Of a DNA stretch of 64,000 nt, positions 1-8,439 are shown one piece after another; the first letter of the stretch is position 1, and each line of letters starts with the position of its first letter. Below the pieces are notes generated by a model, which saw only the letters and a program-made list of their open reading frames with translations, did no database searches and had not been told where the DNA came from. The position numbers were made by a program, and so were the translations under genes. Source of the stretch: CAYJAZ01 sp964368455. Its GTDB lineage: Bacteria > Desulfobacterota > Desulfovibrionia > Desulfovibrionales > Desulfovibrionaceae. The stretch is from positions 22,855-86,854 of the forward strand of contig CAYJAZ010000011.1 of assembly GCA_964368455.1 (NCBI GenBank), given 5' to 3'.

Positions 1-1
1 A

Positions 2-511
2 TGTGTTGAAGAAGCTAAAGGTCAAGAAAATACAGGCAATGATCTTTCTTTAAATTCCGAGGCTTTTTATTTTGAAAAAATAAAAGTAAATCAAGACAAA
101 GAAGCTCTTGATAAATTTTTATCTACATTAGCTGAAAATTATCAATATTTTACGCCAAGTGGACAAAATGTGAGACTTCGCACAGGCCCTGGTGTTGAAT
201 ACCAAGCCTATAAGAAAACTCTTTCAAAAAATGTGAAATGGCGTGGCTATGATTATGGCGAAACATGGTTTGCTGGCATTGTTTCAACTAAGGAAATTGA
301 AGGCGATAATCAATGTTCAGCATGGCAAGAGGTTATGCTTATTGAATTTTTTTATGAAAGCTGGTCTACTTTCAGTCGTCCAATTGGCTATAATAAATTA
401 GATGGTACAGACGAAATGAAACCAGCCTATGTCTGCAAGGATTTTATTTCTACATCACCGCTCAAGGCTGAACATAAAAAAGAATTTTCAAGAGTTTATT
501 ATACTTATTAA
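2..511 (+). CDS. Partial protein with bacterial SH3-like domain (N-terminus outside window)
   Basis: The frame is open from the left edge (first full codon at base 2) and no credible start lies inside, so only the last 169 residues are visible. The stretch SGQNVRLRTGPGVEYQAYKK matches the core of bacterial SH3b domains (N-V-R-x-G-P-x-x-x-Y), which in envelope proteins bind peptidoglycan or other proteins. The tail after it is polar, with two cysteines (in NQCSAW and YVCKDF) but no recognised catalytic motif. It ends 25 bp before the aldehyde dehydrogenase start without a terminator, so co-transcription is possible. The SH3 call is fairly safe; the cellular role is unknown. Confidence 0.6.
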   Translation, partial: CVEEAKGQENTGNDLSLNSEAFYFEKIKVNQDKEALDKFLSTLAENYQYFTPSGQNVRLRTGPGVEYQAYKKTLSKNVKWRGYDYGETWFAGIVSTKEIEGDNQCSAWQEVMLIEFFYESWSTFSRPIGYNKLDGTDEMKPAYVCKDFISTSPLKAEHKKEFSRVYYTY

Positions 512-536
512 AAACTATATTAATTGGAGTGAGTAG

Positions 537-1973
537 ATGAAGCATTACACTAAACAATTTATTGCAGGGCAATGGCGTGAGGGCAGCGGTTCTAAAGAAT
601 TAGTAAACTACAATCCATATACACAAAAAGAAATTTATCGCTACCGTTCTGCAGGTTTAGAAGACATTAACTTAGCTTTTGATGCCGCTTATGAAGCACA
701 AAAAGAATGGGCTAAAACTTCGCCTGTAGAAAAGACAAATGCACTTGAAAAATTGCTTCTTGCAGTTCAAGAATCTAAAGAAAATATATGTGCTTGCCTC
801 AGTGAAGAGGGGGGATTTATTGCTCATAAGAATGAATTTGAATACAATGCAAGTATGAAAATCATCAAAGAATGCATGCGTTTACCTTATATGATGGAAG
901 GCAAGATATTGCCTTCAAATATTCCTGGTAAGGACAATTATGTTTTTAGAAGTCCAAAGGGTGTGATCACTGTTATTGCTCCTTGGAATGTGCCTTTAGT
1001 GCTTGCTATGCGTTCTGTTATTCCTGCCATTGCAACGGGAAATGCTGTTGTGCTTAAGCCTGCTTCTGACACTCCAGCTTCTGCTTTTTTAATAGCTGAT
1101 ATCTTTGAAAAAGCTCAGATGCCAAAGGGATTATTGTCTGTAGTAGCTGGTAGTGGTTCAGATATTGGCGATGCCTTAGTCACACATCCAAAAACTTCTT
1201 TGATTTCCTTTACTGGCTCAACAGAAGTAGGTAGGCATATTGGGCAACTTGCTACTTCTAAAATCAAAGATGTCTCTCTTGAACTAGGTGGAAATAATGC
1301 CATGATAGTGCTTGAAGATGCAGATTTAGAAAATGCAGCTTCAGCAGCTATTTTTGGTGCTTTTTTCAACCAAGGGCAAGTATGTATGGCGTTAAACCGT
1401 ATTATTATTGCAGATTCAAAATACGATGAATTCACAAAAATCTTTGTAGAAAAAGCAGGGAAATTAATAGTAGGCGATCCAAGTGAGCATAAAACCTTCT
1501 TAGGTCCCATAATTAATGCTGAGCAAATAGCTAATATAACAAAACTTATAGAAGAAACAAAAAAAGCAGGTGCAAAATTAGCCTTAGAAGGAAAGGTTGA
1601 GGCTAGTTTGATGTGGCCCTATATCTTTACAGAAGTGACTAATGATATGCCAGCTGCGAAAAATGAAGTTTTTGGCCCTGTATGCTGTTTGATAAGAGCT
1701 AAGAGTGAAGAAGAAGCTATTGAAATAGCAAATGATACTAATTATGGTTTGAGTGGTTGTGTTTTCACTAGAGATCTTTACCATGGCTTACAAATTGCTC
1801 AGCAAATAGATGCTGGCATGGTGCATGTGAATGATCAAAGCATAAACGATGAAGCTCATGTGATGTTTGGTGGAAATAAAGAATCTGGTATTGGCCGATT
1901 TAACGCACAATGGGTAATGGACAAATTCACTTCTGAAAAATGGATAAGCGTTCAAAATAAACCACGATTTTAA
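537..1973 (+). CDS. NAD(P)-dependent aldehyde dehydrogenase
   Basis: A full-length 478-aa member of the ALDH superfamily, which oxidises an aldehyde to the acid with NAD(P). Visible hallmarks in order: cofactor-fold motif APWNVPL, the KPASDTP segment, FTGSTEVG, the general-base glutamate in LELGGNN (about E249), the catalytic cysteine in FNQGQVCMA (C283), and EVFGPV near the C-terminus. The ATG is preceded by a strong GGAGTGAG site. The substrate cannot be read from sequence; the general pattern is closest to the broad aromatic/aliphatic aldehyde group rather than CoA-acylating enzymes. It is followed directly by a terminator, so it ends its transcription unit. Confidence 0.9.
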   Translation: MKHYTKQFIAGQWREGSGSKELVNYNPYTQKEIYRYRSAGLEDINLAFDAAYEAQKEWAKTSPVEKTNALEKLLLAVQESKENICACLSEEGGFIAHKNEFEYNASMKIIKECMRLPYMMEGKILPSNIPGKDNYVFRSPKGVITVIAPWNVPLVLAMRSVIPAIATGNAVVLKPASDTPASAFLIADIFEKAQMPKGLLSVVAGSGSDIGDALVTHPKTSLISFTGSTEVGRHIGQLATSKIKDVSLELGGNNAMIVLEDADLENAASAAIFGAFFNQGQVCMALNRIIIADSKYDEFTKIFVEKAGKLIVGDPSEHKTFLGPIINAEQIANITKLIEETKKAGAKLALEGKVEASLMWPYIFTEVTNDMPAAKNEVFGPVCCLIRAKSEEEAIEIANDTNYGLSGCVFTRDLYHGLQIAQQIDAGMVHVNDQSINDEAHVMFGGNKESGIGRFNAQWVMDKFTSEKWISVQNKPRF

Positions 1974-2010
1974 TTTAATAAAAATATAACTGATTTTATT
2001 TTTCTCTAAT

Positions 2011-2037
2011 AAAGGGCAGTTTTTAACTGCCTTTTTT
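2011..2037 (+). terminator. Rho-independent terminator after the aldehyde dehydrogenase
   Basis: Perfect 7-bp stem GGCAGTT / AACTGCC (2015-2021 with 2025-2031), 3-nt loop, followed by TTTTTT. Confidence 0.9.
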
Positions 2038-2091
2038 ATACTCTATCTCTTGCTATTGATTTAAATTGAATCTAAATAAAAAGGAATATGT

Positions 2092-3309
2092 ATGCTCTAT
2101 AGAAAACTTGCAAAAAAAGGCCCTGAAATTTCTCTTTTAGGCTATGGATGTATGCGTTTTCCTTTAAAAAATATGACTGTGGATAAAGAGCAAGCTTTTA
2201 GACAGATGAAACTTGCCTTTGATCATGGAGTCAACTATTTTGACACAGCCTATATCTATCATGCTGGAAAAAGTGAAGTGATATTAGGTGAATTTATTAA
2301 AAAATACAATATTCGTGATAAAGTTTATATTGCTGATAAATTACCTACATTTTTAATACATAAAAAGGAAAATATAGAAAAGTATTTTAATATTCAACTT
2401 CAAAGATTAGATACAGATTATATAGATTTTTATCTTATGCACACCTTAGGAAGCTTATCAGATTGGCAAAGATTAAAAGACTTTGGAATTATTGAATTTA
2501 TCAATAAGAAAAAAGAAGAAAATCAAATAAAATATCTTGGTTTTTCTTTTCATGGTAAATGTGAAGAATTTATTAAGATATTAGAAGATTATCCTTGGGA
2601 TTTTTGCCAAATTCAATTCAATTATCTTGATGAAAATTATCAAGCTGGTTTAAAAGGCTTGAAAAAAGCAGAAGAATTAGGGATAAATCTTGTTATTATG
2701 GAACCATTAAGGGGCGGTGCTTTGGCAGCTAAGGCTCCTGATAAAGTAAAGGGAATTTTTAAAAATTATAAAATTAAACGCAGTCCCGCACAATGGGGAT
2801 TAAAATTTGTCATGAATTTTGCTCCTGTGTCAGTTGTTTTGAGTGGTATGAACGTTGATGAGCATATACTGGATAATATTGAAATTGCCTCTCATACACA
2901 TCCACAAAGCATGACAAATGAAGAGCTTGAAATTATAGAAAATGTGAAAGAAGTGTATAATGAATTGATGAAAGTGCCTTGTACTGCGTGTAATTATTGT
3001 ATGCCTTGTCCTTATCATGTGGATATTCCAAATATATTTAACAATTATAATAGTATACATTTTTTTGGGAAGAGAGCTAGTGTTGTGCGTTCACAATATG
3101 CAAGTAAATCTGCTGGCGTGCTTGGCGATAAATCAGGTGCGAATCTTTGTGTGAAATGCGGTAAATGTATGAAACATTGCCCACAGCAAATTGATATACC
3201 TGCAAAACTTCAAGAAGCACATAAGGCATTAGATATTCCTTTATTAAGAACTCTCCTTTCTTTTTATGCTTATTTTTTAAAAAAATGGAAGAAAAAATCT
3301 ATAAAATAA
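2092..3309 (+). CDS. Aldo/keto reductase fused to 4Fe-4S ferredoxin-like domain
   Basis: 405 aa. Residues 1-280 form an AKR barrel (start LGYGCMRFP, then FDTAYIYHAGKSE with the catalytic Asp/Tyr region, and DKLPTF in the lysine region). The C-terminal 100 residues carry two cysteine clusters, CTACNYCMPCPYHVDIP and CVKCGKCMKHCPQQIDIP; the second is a classic CxxCxxCxxxCP 4Fe-4S ligand set. This architecture (COG1453 type) is common in anaerobes and suggests electron transfer between ferredoxin and a carbonyl substrate; the substrate is unknown. The start is supported by AAGGA 7 bp upstream. It is single, between terminators. Confidence 0.88.
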   Translation: MLYRKLAKKGPEISLLGYGCMRFPLKNMTVDKEQAFRQMKLAFDHGVNYFDTAYIYHAGKSEVILGEFIKKYNIRDKVYIADKLPTFLIHKKENIEKYFNIQLQRLDTDYIDFYLMHTLGSLSDWQRLKDFGIIEFINKKKEENQIKYLGFSFHGKCEEFIKILEDYPWDFCQIQFNYLDENYQAGLKGLKKAEELGINLVIMEPLRGGALAAKAPDKVKGIFKNYKIKRSPAQWGLKFVMNFAPVSVVLSGMNVDEHILDNIEIASHTHPQSMTNEELEIIENVKEVYNELMKVPCTACNYCMPCPYHVDIPNIFNNYNSIHFFGKRASVVRSQYASKSAGVLGDKSGANLCVKCGKCMKHCPQQIDIPAKLQEAHKALDIPLLRTLLSFYAYFLKKWKKKSIK

Positions 3310-3433
3310 AAAGTTCTTACTTTTATAAGGCTTGAATTTTCTTTATTCTTATGGCATTAATTGTGTAAAGAATTTTTATATTGCTTTTATTTGTGGAAAA
3401 ATAAATATTAAATTGACTTGTGGAGGTTTAGTT

Positions 3434-4462
3434 ATGGATATGGCAGAAATAAGAAAGAATGCAAAGGAACTTTTCAAAGGTTCTTGTCGTGTTTGTAAAT
3501 TTTGTGATGGAAAAACTTGCATAGGCGAAACTCCTGGTATGGGTGGCTGTGGAACTGGTACATCTTTTCATAATAATTACAATGCATTAAAAAATATACA
3601 ATTAAATATGTCCTTGATTCATGGCATTAAAAAGCCTGACATTTCCTGTTCAATACTTGGATTAGAGCTTGCTCTGCCACTTATTATTGCTCCAATTGGC
3701 GGAATTTCTTATAATATGCAAAGTGCTATTAGTGAAGAAGAATACGTTAATGCTGTAGTTGAAGGTGCAAAAGAAGCTGGAATCATTGGGGCTACTGGCG
3801 ATGGTGTGCCTGACATCATACATGAATGTGGTTTTGCTGCAATTTCAAAGGCAAATGGTTACGGTATTCCATTTATAAAGCCTTGGGATAGTGAAGAATT
3901 TGATATAAAATTTGAAAAAGCCTTGAAAACAAATTGTGAAATTATTGGTATGGATATTGATGCTGCAGGTCTTATAACCTTAGCATTACAAGGCAGACCT
4001 GTTTCGCCTAAGCCATTAGATGAACTGAGAAAAATTGTTGAAATGGCTCATAAAAATAAAAAGAAATTTGTTTTGAAAGGACTTATGACTGTAGAAGATG
4101 CTCAAAAAGCTCTTGAGGCTGGCTGTGATGGAATTGTTGTTTCAAATCATGGCGGTAGAGTTCTTGATTATACACCGGGCACAGCAGATGTTTTACCTCA
4201 AATTGCAAAAGCAGTGAAAGGTAAGCTTGCTCTAATAGTTGATGGTGCTGTTCGTGATGGTTTTGATATTTTAAAAATGTTAGCACTTGGTGCAGATGCT
4301 GTTATGATAGGACGTCCTTATTCTATTGCTGCTGTTGGTGGTTTGAAAGATGGTGTTATTACTTATACACAACAATTAAAAGGACAGCTAACGCAAGCAA
4401 TGGTGCTTACAGGAACTGCTAGTGCTTCACAAGTTTCAGCAAATGTAATTTCTAAAAAATAA
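3434..4462 (+). CDS. FMN-dependent alpha-hydroxy-acid oxidising protein
   Basis: 342 aa, cytoplasmic FMN TIM-barrel family (lactate/glycolate oxidase and L-lactate dehydrogenase relatives). The substrate-base histidine lies in the signature SNHGGRVLD, followed by IVDGAVRDG and ADAVMIGRPY, which bind FMN phosphate. The N-terminus carries a cysteine-rich segment (CRVCKFCDGKTC, then GGCGTG) absent from classical members, possibly a metal or Fe-S site. The ATG at 3434 is chosen because GGAGG precedes it by 7 bp; an in-frame upstream ATG at 3332 has no ribosome site. A likely role is 2-hydroxyacid oxidation; the exact substrate is not visible. Confidence 0.85.
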   Translation: MDMAEIRKNAKELFKGSCRVCKFCDGKTCIGETPGMGGCGTGTSFHNNYNALKNIQLNMSLIHGIKKPDISCSILGLELALPLIIAPIGGISYNMQSAISEEEYVNAVVEGAKEAGIIGATGDGVPDIIHECGFAAISKANGYGIPFIKPWDSEEFDIKFEKALKTNCEIIGMDIDAAGLITLALQGRPVSPKPLDELRKIVEMAHKNKKKFVLKGLMTVEDAQKALEAGCDGIVVSNHGGRVLDYTPGTADVLPQIAKAVKGKLALIVDGAVRDGFDILKMLALGADAVMIGRPYSIAAVGGLKDGVITYTQQLKGQLTQAMVLTGTASASQVSANVISKK

Positions 4463-4493
4463 TTATAAGTCTTTGCATTGTTTGTTTTTTTAT

Positions 4494-4537
4494 AAAGACC
4501 TAGAATATTAGTGATTATTCTAGGTCTTGACTTTTTT
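4494..4537 (+). terminator. Strong rho-independent terminator
   Basis: 13-bp perfect stem (4495-4507 AAGACCTAGAATA pairs with 4516-4528), 8-nt loop, then a T-rich tail at 4531-4537. Confidence 0.9.
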
Positions 4538-4775
4538 AAAAAATCTGCTATAAGCAATAACATGTAAAAGAGTTTTTAACTCACGTAAATTTGAGCTTTT
4601 TGCTAATTTTTGCTTATAAATTTTGCTTTTTTATGTTTTTATTTCTTTTATATATAGACTATATTTGCCTTATGCCATTATTCTATTTTATTTTAAAGCC
4701 ATAAATCTTAAAGTTTAATTTTTTTTGTAAATTTTGTTTTCAAACAAGCTCTATTAGAACGTATTGGGAGGTTCT

Positions 4776-6200
4776 ATGGTTACATTTTTATGTGCTTGTC
4801 TCTTGCTCGTATTTGGTTATTTTGTGTACGGCAAGTTTGTAGCAGGTATTTTTGGTGTGGATGCAAAGCGTCCTGTTCCATCACAAACTTTAGCAGACGG
4901 TTTTGACTTTGTTGAATTGCCGTCATGGAAGTCTTTTTTAATTCAATTCCTTAATATTGCTGGTACAGGTCCAATTTTTGGTGCTATTGCTGGTGCTATG
5001 TGGGGAGCGAACGCTTTTTTATGGATCGCACTTGGTTGTGTTTTTGCTGGTGCAGTACACGACTTTTTGATTGGCATGATGTCTGTTCGTTCAAATGGTA
5101 CTACAGTAGCTGAATTAGTTGGACAAAATCTTAATCCTTTTGCAAAAAAAGTTATGATACTTCTTTCTGGTATTTTACTTTTATTAGTAGGCGTTGTGTT
5201 TATTGCTTCACCTGCTGATATTTTAGCAAATTTAACAGGTGTTGATAGATGGATTTTTGTTGGCTGTGTTTTTGTGTATTATCTTTTAGCAACTGTTTTA
5301 CCTGTAGATAAAATTATTGGTAAAGTCTATCCGATTTTTGGTATTGCATTATTGCTTATGGCAGTTGGTATTGTTGGCGGTATGCTCTATACAGGTTTAT
5401 TCTTCCAAATCCCAGAATTTGATTTCTCAAATCCTCATGTTGCTTCAAAATCTATCTTCCCTTATCTCTTTATTTCTATTGCTTGTGGTGCTATTTCAGG
5501 TTTCCACGCAACTCAATCACCAATTATTGCAAGATGTATTAAATCTGAAACAGAAGGCCGTAGAGTTTTCTATGGTGCTATGATTACTGAAGGTTTTGTT
5601 GCACTTATTTGGGCAGCAGCAGCGATGACTTTCTTTGGCGGTCTTGAAGGCTTGTCACAAGCTGGTTCTGCTCCTGTTGTAGTAAATAAAGTTTCTATTG
5701 GTCTTATGGGTAGCCTTGGTATGATCCTTGCTGTTCTTGGTGTTGTTGCTTGCCCAATCACTTCTGGTGATACAGCTTTTAGAGCACTTCGCTTGATTAT
5801 TGCAGACGCATTTAATATTGATCAGTCTAAAAAAATCAATAGATACTATATAGTTCTGCCAGTTTTTGCTATTGCAGCGGCTTTGTTATTCATTGACTTT
5901 GCTATTATCTGGAGATATTTCTCTTGGTCAAACCAAACTCTTGCTACTTTTGCTCTTTGGGCTGCGGCAGCATATCTCAAGAAAAATGGTAGATTTTATT
6001 TTGTAGCATTGATTCCTGCTATGTTTATGACTGTTGTTGTTACTTCTTATATCTTAGTTGCTCCTGAAGGTTTCTATAGCTTCATGATTTCTATGATGGA
6101 TTTAAAAACAGCTGAAATGTATGGTAATGCTGCAGGTATAATACTTTCATTATGCTTTGCACTTCTCTTTACCTTGAGAATTAAAGCTCCTCAAAAATAA
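4776..6200 (+). CDS. CstA-family carbon starvation carrier (short paralogue)
   Basis: 474-aa polytopic inner-membrane protein. The N-terminal signature FGYFVYGKFVAGIFGVD and the segments NIAGTGPIFGAIAG and ACGAISGFHATQSPIIARC match the CstA family, which imports peptides and/or pyruvate. ATG 4776 is used because GGGAGG lies just upstream; the longer in-frame TTG at 4764 overlaps that site. It is much shorter than the second CstA homologue in this window (557 aa at 16483-18156) and not closely similar, so the two probably differ in substrate or regulation. It stands alone between terminators, with a 235-bp upstream region. Confidence 0.85.
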   Translation: MVTFLCACLLLVFGYFVYGKFVAGIFGVDAKRPVPSQTLADGFDFVELPSWKSFLIQFLNIAGTGPIFGAIAGAMWGANAFLWIALGCVFAGAVHDFLIGMMSVRSNGTTVAELVGQNLNPFAKKVMILLSGILLLLVGVVFIASPADILANLTGVDRWIFVGCVFVYYLLATVLPVDKIIGKVYPIFGIALLLMAVGIVGGMLYTGLFFQIPEFDFSNPHVASKSIFPYLFISIACGAISGFHATQSPIIARCIKSETEGRRVFYGAMITEGFVALIWAAAAMTFFGGLEGLSQAGSAPVVVNKVSIGLMGSLGMILAVLGVVACPITSGDTAFRALRLIIADAFNIDQSKKINRYYIVLPVFAIAAALLFIDFAIIWRYFSWSNQTLATFALWAAAAYLKKNGRFYFVALIPAMFMTVVVTSYILVAPEGFYSFMISMMDLKTAEMYGNAAGIILSLCFALLFTLRIKAPQK

Positions 6201-6221
6201 TTTGTGATTATTTACAAAATT

Positions 6222-6253
6222 AAAGCCACTTTGAAAAAAGTGGCTTTTTTTAT
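6222..6253 (+). terminator. Rho-independent terminator after CstA paralogue
   Basis: AAAGCCACTTT pairs with AAAGTGGCTTT around 6222-6246, followed by a T run. Confidence 0.9.
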
Positions 6254-6458
6254 ACTCTTTAAAAATTTTATATTCTCATTATTTCTATTTACAATATAAA
6301 TTTTTGTCATACATATAAAAACTTGCATTAGCTCTTTTTTTCTGGTGTAATAAAAAAATATATTCTTTCTTGTGTTTTTTAATAATCAAACTTTATTGAA
6401 AATCACTCTAAAAGAATTTTTGCTTTTATTAGATTTACAATATTGAGAGGAGTTTTAA

Positions 6459-7691
6459 ATGGATTGGTTATTGGGTAAGAATAGACTTTTTGTACGAGTT
6501 GCACTTGGTTTTGTTCTTGGTATATTTTTTGGTTTTGTATTGCCTGAGTTTTCTATGGAAACAAAGGTTATTGGAGATGTTTATTTAAAACTAATCAAGA
6601 TGCTCATTGTGCCAGTTTTGATATGTGCTGTGGCTGGCGGTATTATTAATGTGCAAGATTCCTCCTCGCTTAGACGAATAGGTTTTAAAACTGTAATTAC
6701 TTATGCATTGATGTTTATAGCAAGCTTTTTAGTTGCCTTAGTTGTTGCCATGACAATTAGGCCAGGCATGAACATTGCTTTTGAAAATCAACCACTTTGG
6801 GAAGGCAAACTTGCAAATACTTCCGTGTCTGGTTTCTTGCTTAATATTGTAACTGACAATATTTTTGCCTCAATGACAAGAGGTGAAATACTTCCAATTA
6901 TTATCTTTACTATCATTGCTTCTATAGCCATTGTTTCAGTTGGCGAACAAGGAAAGGCAATGAAAGATTTTATCAATAGTGCTTCTGCTGTTGTCTTCAA
7001 AATTTTAGCTATTGTTATGGAAGCAACTCCTTTTGGCGTTATGTCTCTTATGGCTTTTTCTGTGGCAAAATATGGTTCTGGTATGTTTACTGCTTTAGGA
7101 AAATATATTATAACATGCTGGATTGCTTGTATTGTTGTTTATGTTGTTGTCATGCTCTTACCTTCTATGCTTTACACAAAAATAAAGGCAAAACCTTTTT
7201 TAGCTGCATCAAGTAAGATTGCAATGATGACTTTGTCAACAACAAGTTCAGCCGCAACTCTGCCAACAACTATTCGCGTAAGTGTTGATGATCTTAAAGC
7301 ACCTGAATCAATAAGTAATTTTACATTACCTCTAGGCTGTACTATAAATATGTGTGGTGGGGCGGTGTCTTTTTGTTGCCTTGCAATATTTGTGTCTGAT
7401 TTTTATAGCTTAAATCTTTCTGTCACAACAATCGCAGGTATGTCTGTTGCAGCTACAATGATAAATATGGCAGCACCTGGAATACCTGGTGGTGGCATTG
7501 TGCTTGGAGCTTCTTTCTTATCTATGTTTGGCTTACCTTTTGATTTAATGGGGCCAATAGCCGCTTTTTATCGCTTGCTTGATATGGCCTTCACTACTTT
7601 GAATGTAGAAGGCGATCTTGCTGCAAATCTTTGGATTTCAAAGTCAGAAAATCTTTGGGATGGAAGCATGGTAAAAGAAGAAAATGCTTAA
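6459..7691 (+). CDS. Dicarboxylate/amino-acid:cation symporter (DAACS/GltP family), divergent
   Basis: 410 aa, a multi-spanning inner-membrane symporter. Family landmarks are present in order: LSTTSSAATLPTT (serine-rich re-entrant loop HP1), PLGCTINMCGG (equivalent of PxGATINMDGT in TM7), GIPGGGIVLGA (HP2) and RLLDMAFTTLNVEGD (TM8). The invariant aspartate of NMDGT is cysteine here and the TM8 Arg of the DRxRT region is missing, so sodium coupling and substrate choice are probably not those of glutamate carriers. GAGAGGAG precedes the ATG. It is a single gene ending at a bidirectional terminator. Confidence 0.85.
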   Translation: MDWLLGKNRLFVRVALGFVLGIFFGFVLPEFSMETKVIGDVYLKLIKMLIVPVLICAVAGGIINVQDSSSLRRIGFKTVITYALMFIASFLVALVVAMTIRPGMNIAFENQPLWEGKLANTSVSGFLLNIVTDNIFASMTRGEILPIIIFTIIASIAIVSVGEQGKAMKDFINSASAVVFKILAIVMEATPFGVMSLMAFSVAKYGSGMFTALGKYIITCWIACIVVYVVVMLLPSMLYTKIKAKPFLAASSKIAMMTLSTTSSAATLPTTIRVSVDDLKAPESISNFTLPLGCTINMCGGAVSFCCLAIFVSDFYSLNLSVTTIAGMSVAATMINMAAPGIPGGGIVLGASFLSMFGLPFDLMGPIAAFYRLLDMAFTTLNVEGDLAANLWISKSENLWDGSMVKEENA

Positions 7692-7710
7692 TCTTAAATT
7701 ATAGAGTATA

Positions 7711-7757
7711 AAAAAGCCCTTTCAGTGAACATTTTGCAAATTGAAAGGGCTTTTTGT
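7711..7757. terminator. Bidirectional terminator between convergent genes
   Basis: 14-bp perfect stem (7711-7724 AAAAAGCCCTTTCA with 7742-7755), A run on one side and T run on the other, lying between the symporter (+) and the PDT-like gene (-). Confidence 0.9.
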
Positions 7758-7760
7758 TTT

Positions 7761-8336
7761 TTATAGCAGAGTATATAAATTAAATTCAGTATAATTACTT
7801 GTCGAGTCTTCTATATTTTCTTCTATTAAATGCAAATTAAATTTTTCGCCTGCTTTTTTTCTGCAAATAACTGCAATATCATCTTTAATCAGAGATTGAG
7901 ATAATCTTTCAGCGCCTATAGCTGTGTCTTCAATTTCAAGAGAAAGAATATGCGGATAATGATTTTGCATATGTATCTTTGTTTGAGCAAGAGCTTGCGG
8001 ATGCGAAGCAACAGCAGATATCTGTGACATATTTATTTGAGAGTTTTTAACAAAAAGACAATGATGTATTCGCAAAGAATAGTTATCTATACATTTCAAA
8101 TTATTTTCTATGTTTAAAGCTTTAAAGGCATCTGAGGTTTCACTCACTACACCACAAATTGAATTTGAGATAGCTAGAACAGCATAGTCAATTTCTTTAT
8201 TTTTTAATGCTGTGAGAACATTTAAAGATGTAACTAAAGGGATATATTGGACATCTGTGTATTTGCCTTGCAAGGCTAACTGTATAGCCGCTTCCTCTGA
8301 ATTACTGCCTTCAATGCCTTGATAACCTATTTTCAC
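7761..8336 (-). CDS. Stand-alone prephenate-dehydratase-like (PDT fold) protein
   Basis: 191 aa. PDT-family segments are recognisable: GYQGIEGSNSEEAA at the N-terminus, DYAVLAISNS (canonical DYGVLPIENS), ASHPQALAQ, DTAIGAERLS and SNYTEFNLY near the C-terminus. The catalytic Thr of the TRF signature is kept but the following Arg is Glu, and the ENS glutamate is also changed (ISNS). There is no chorismate mutase or ACT regulatory domain. Real prephenate dehydratase activity is therefore doubtful; a binding protein or a related prephenate-converting enzyme is possible. It lies between a shared terminator and the acyl-CoA synthetase on the same strand, about 100 bp downstream of it. Confidence 0.65.
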   Translation of the reverse strand: MKIGYQGIEGSNSEEAAIQLALQGKYTDVQYIPLVTSLNVLTALKNKEIDYAVLAISNSICGVVSETSDAFKALNIENNLKCIDNYSLRIHHCLFVKNSQINMSQISAVASHPQALAQTKIHMQNHYPHILSLEIEDTAIGAERLSQSLIKDDIAVICRKKAGEKFNLHLIEENIEDSTSNYTEFNLYTLL

Positions 8337-8439
8337 GCTTGTATCCTCAGTTAATTAATATGTTTTCATTCATACTAGTAAAAAAATAAATTGTCAAAAA
8401 ATAAATAAAGTTAAAGTAAAAAACTAATAAATGAATTTA

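Noticed and set aside
1115..1510. 131-codon antisense frame within the aldehyde dehydrogenase
   Set aside because: Shadow of a conserved gene, no family resemblance and no ribosome site.
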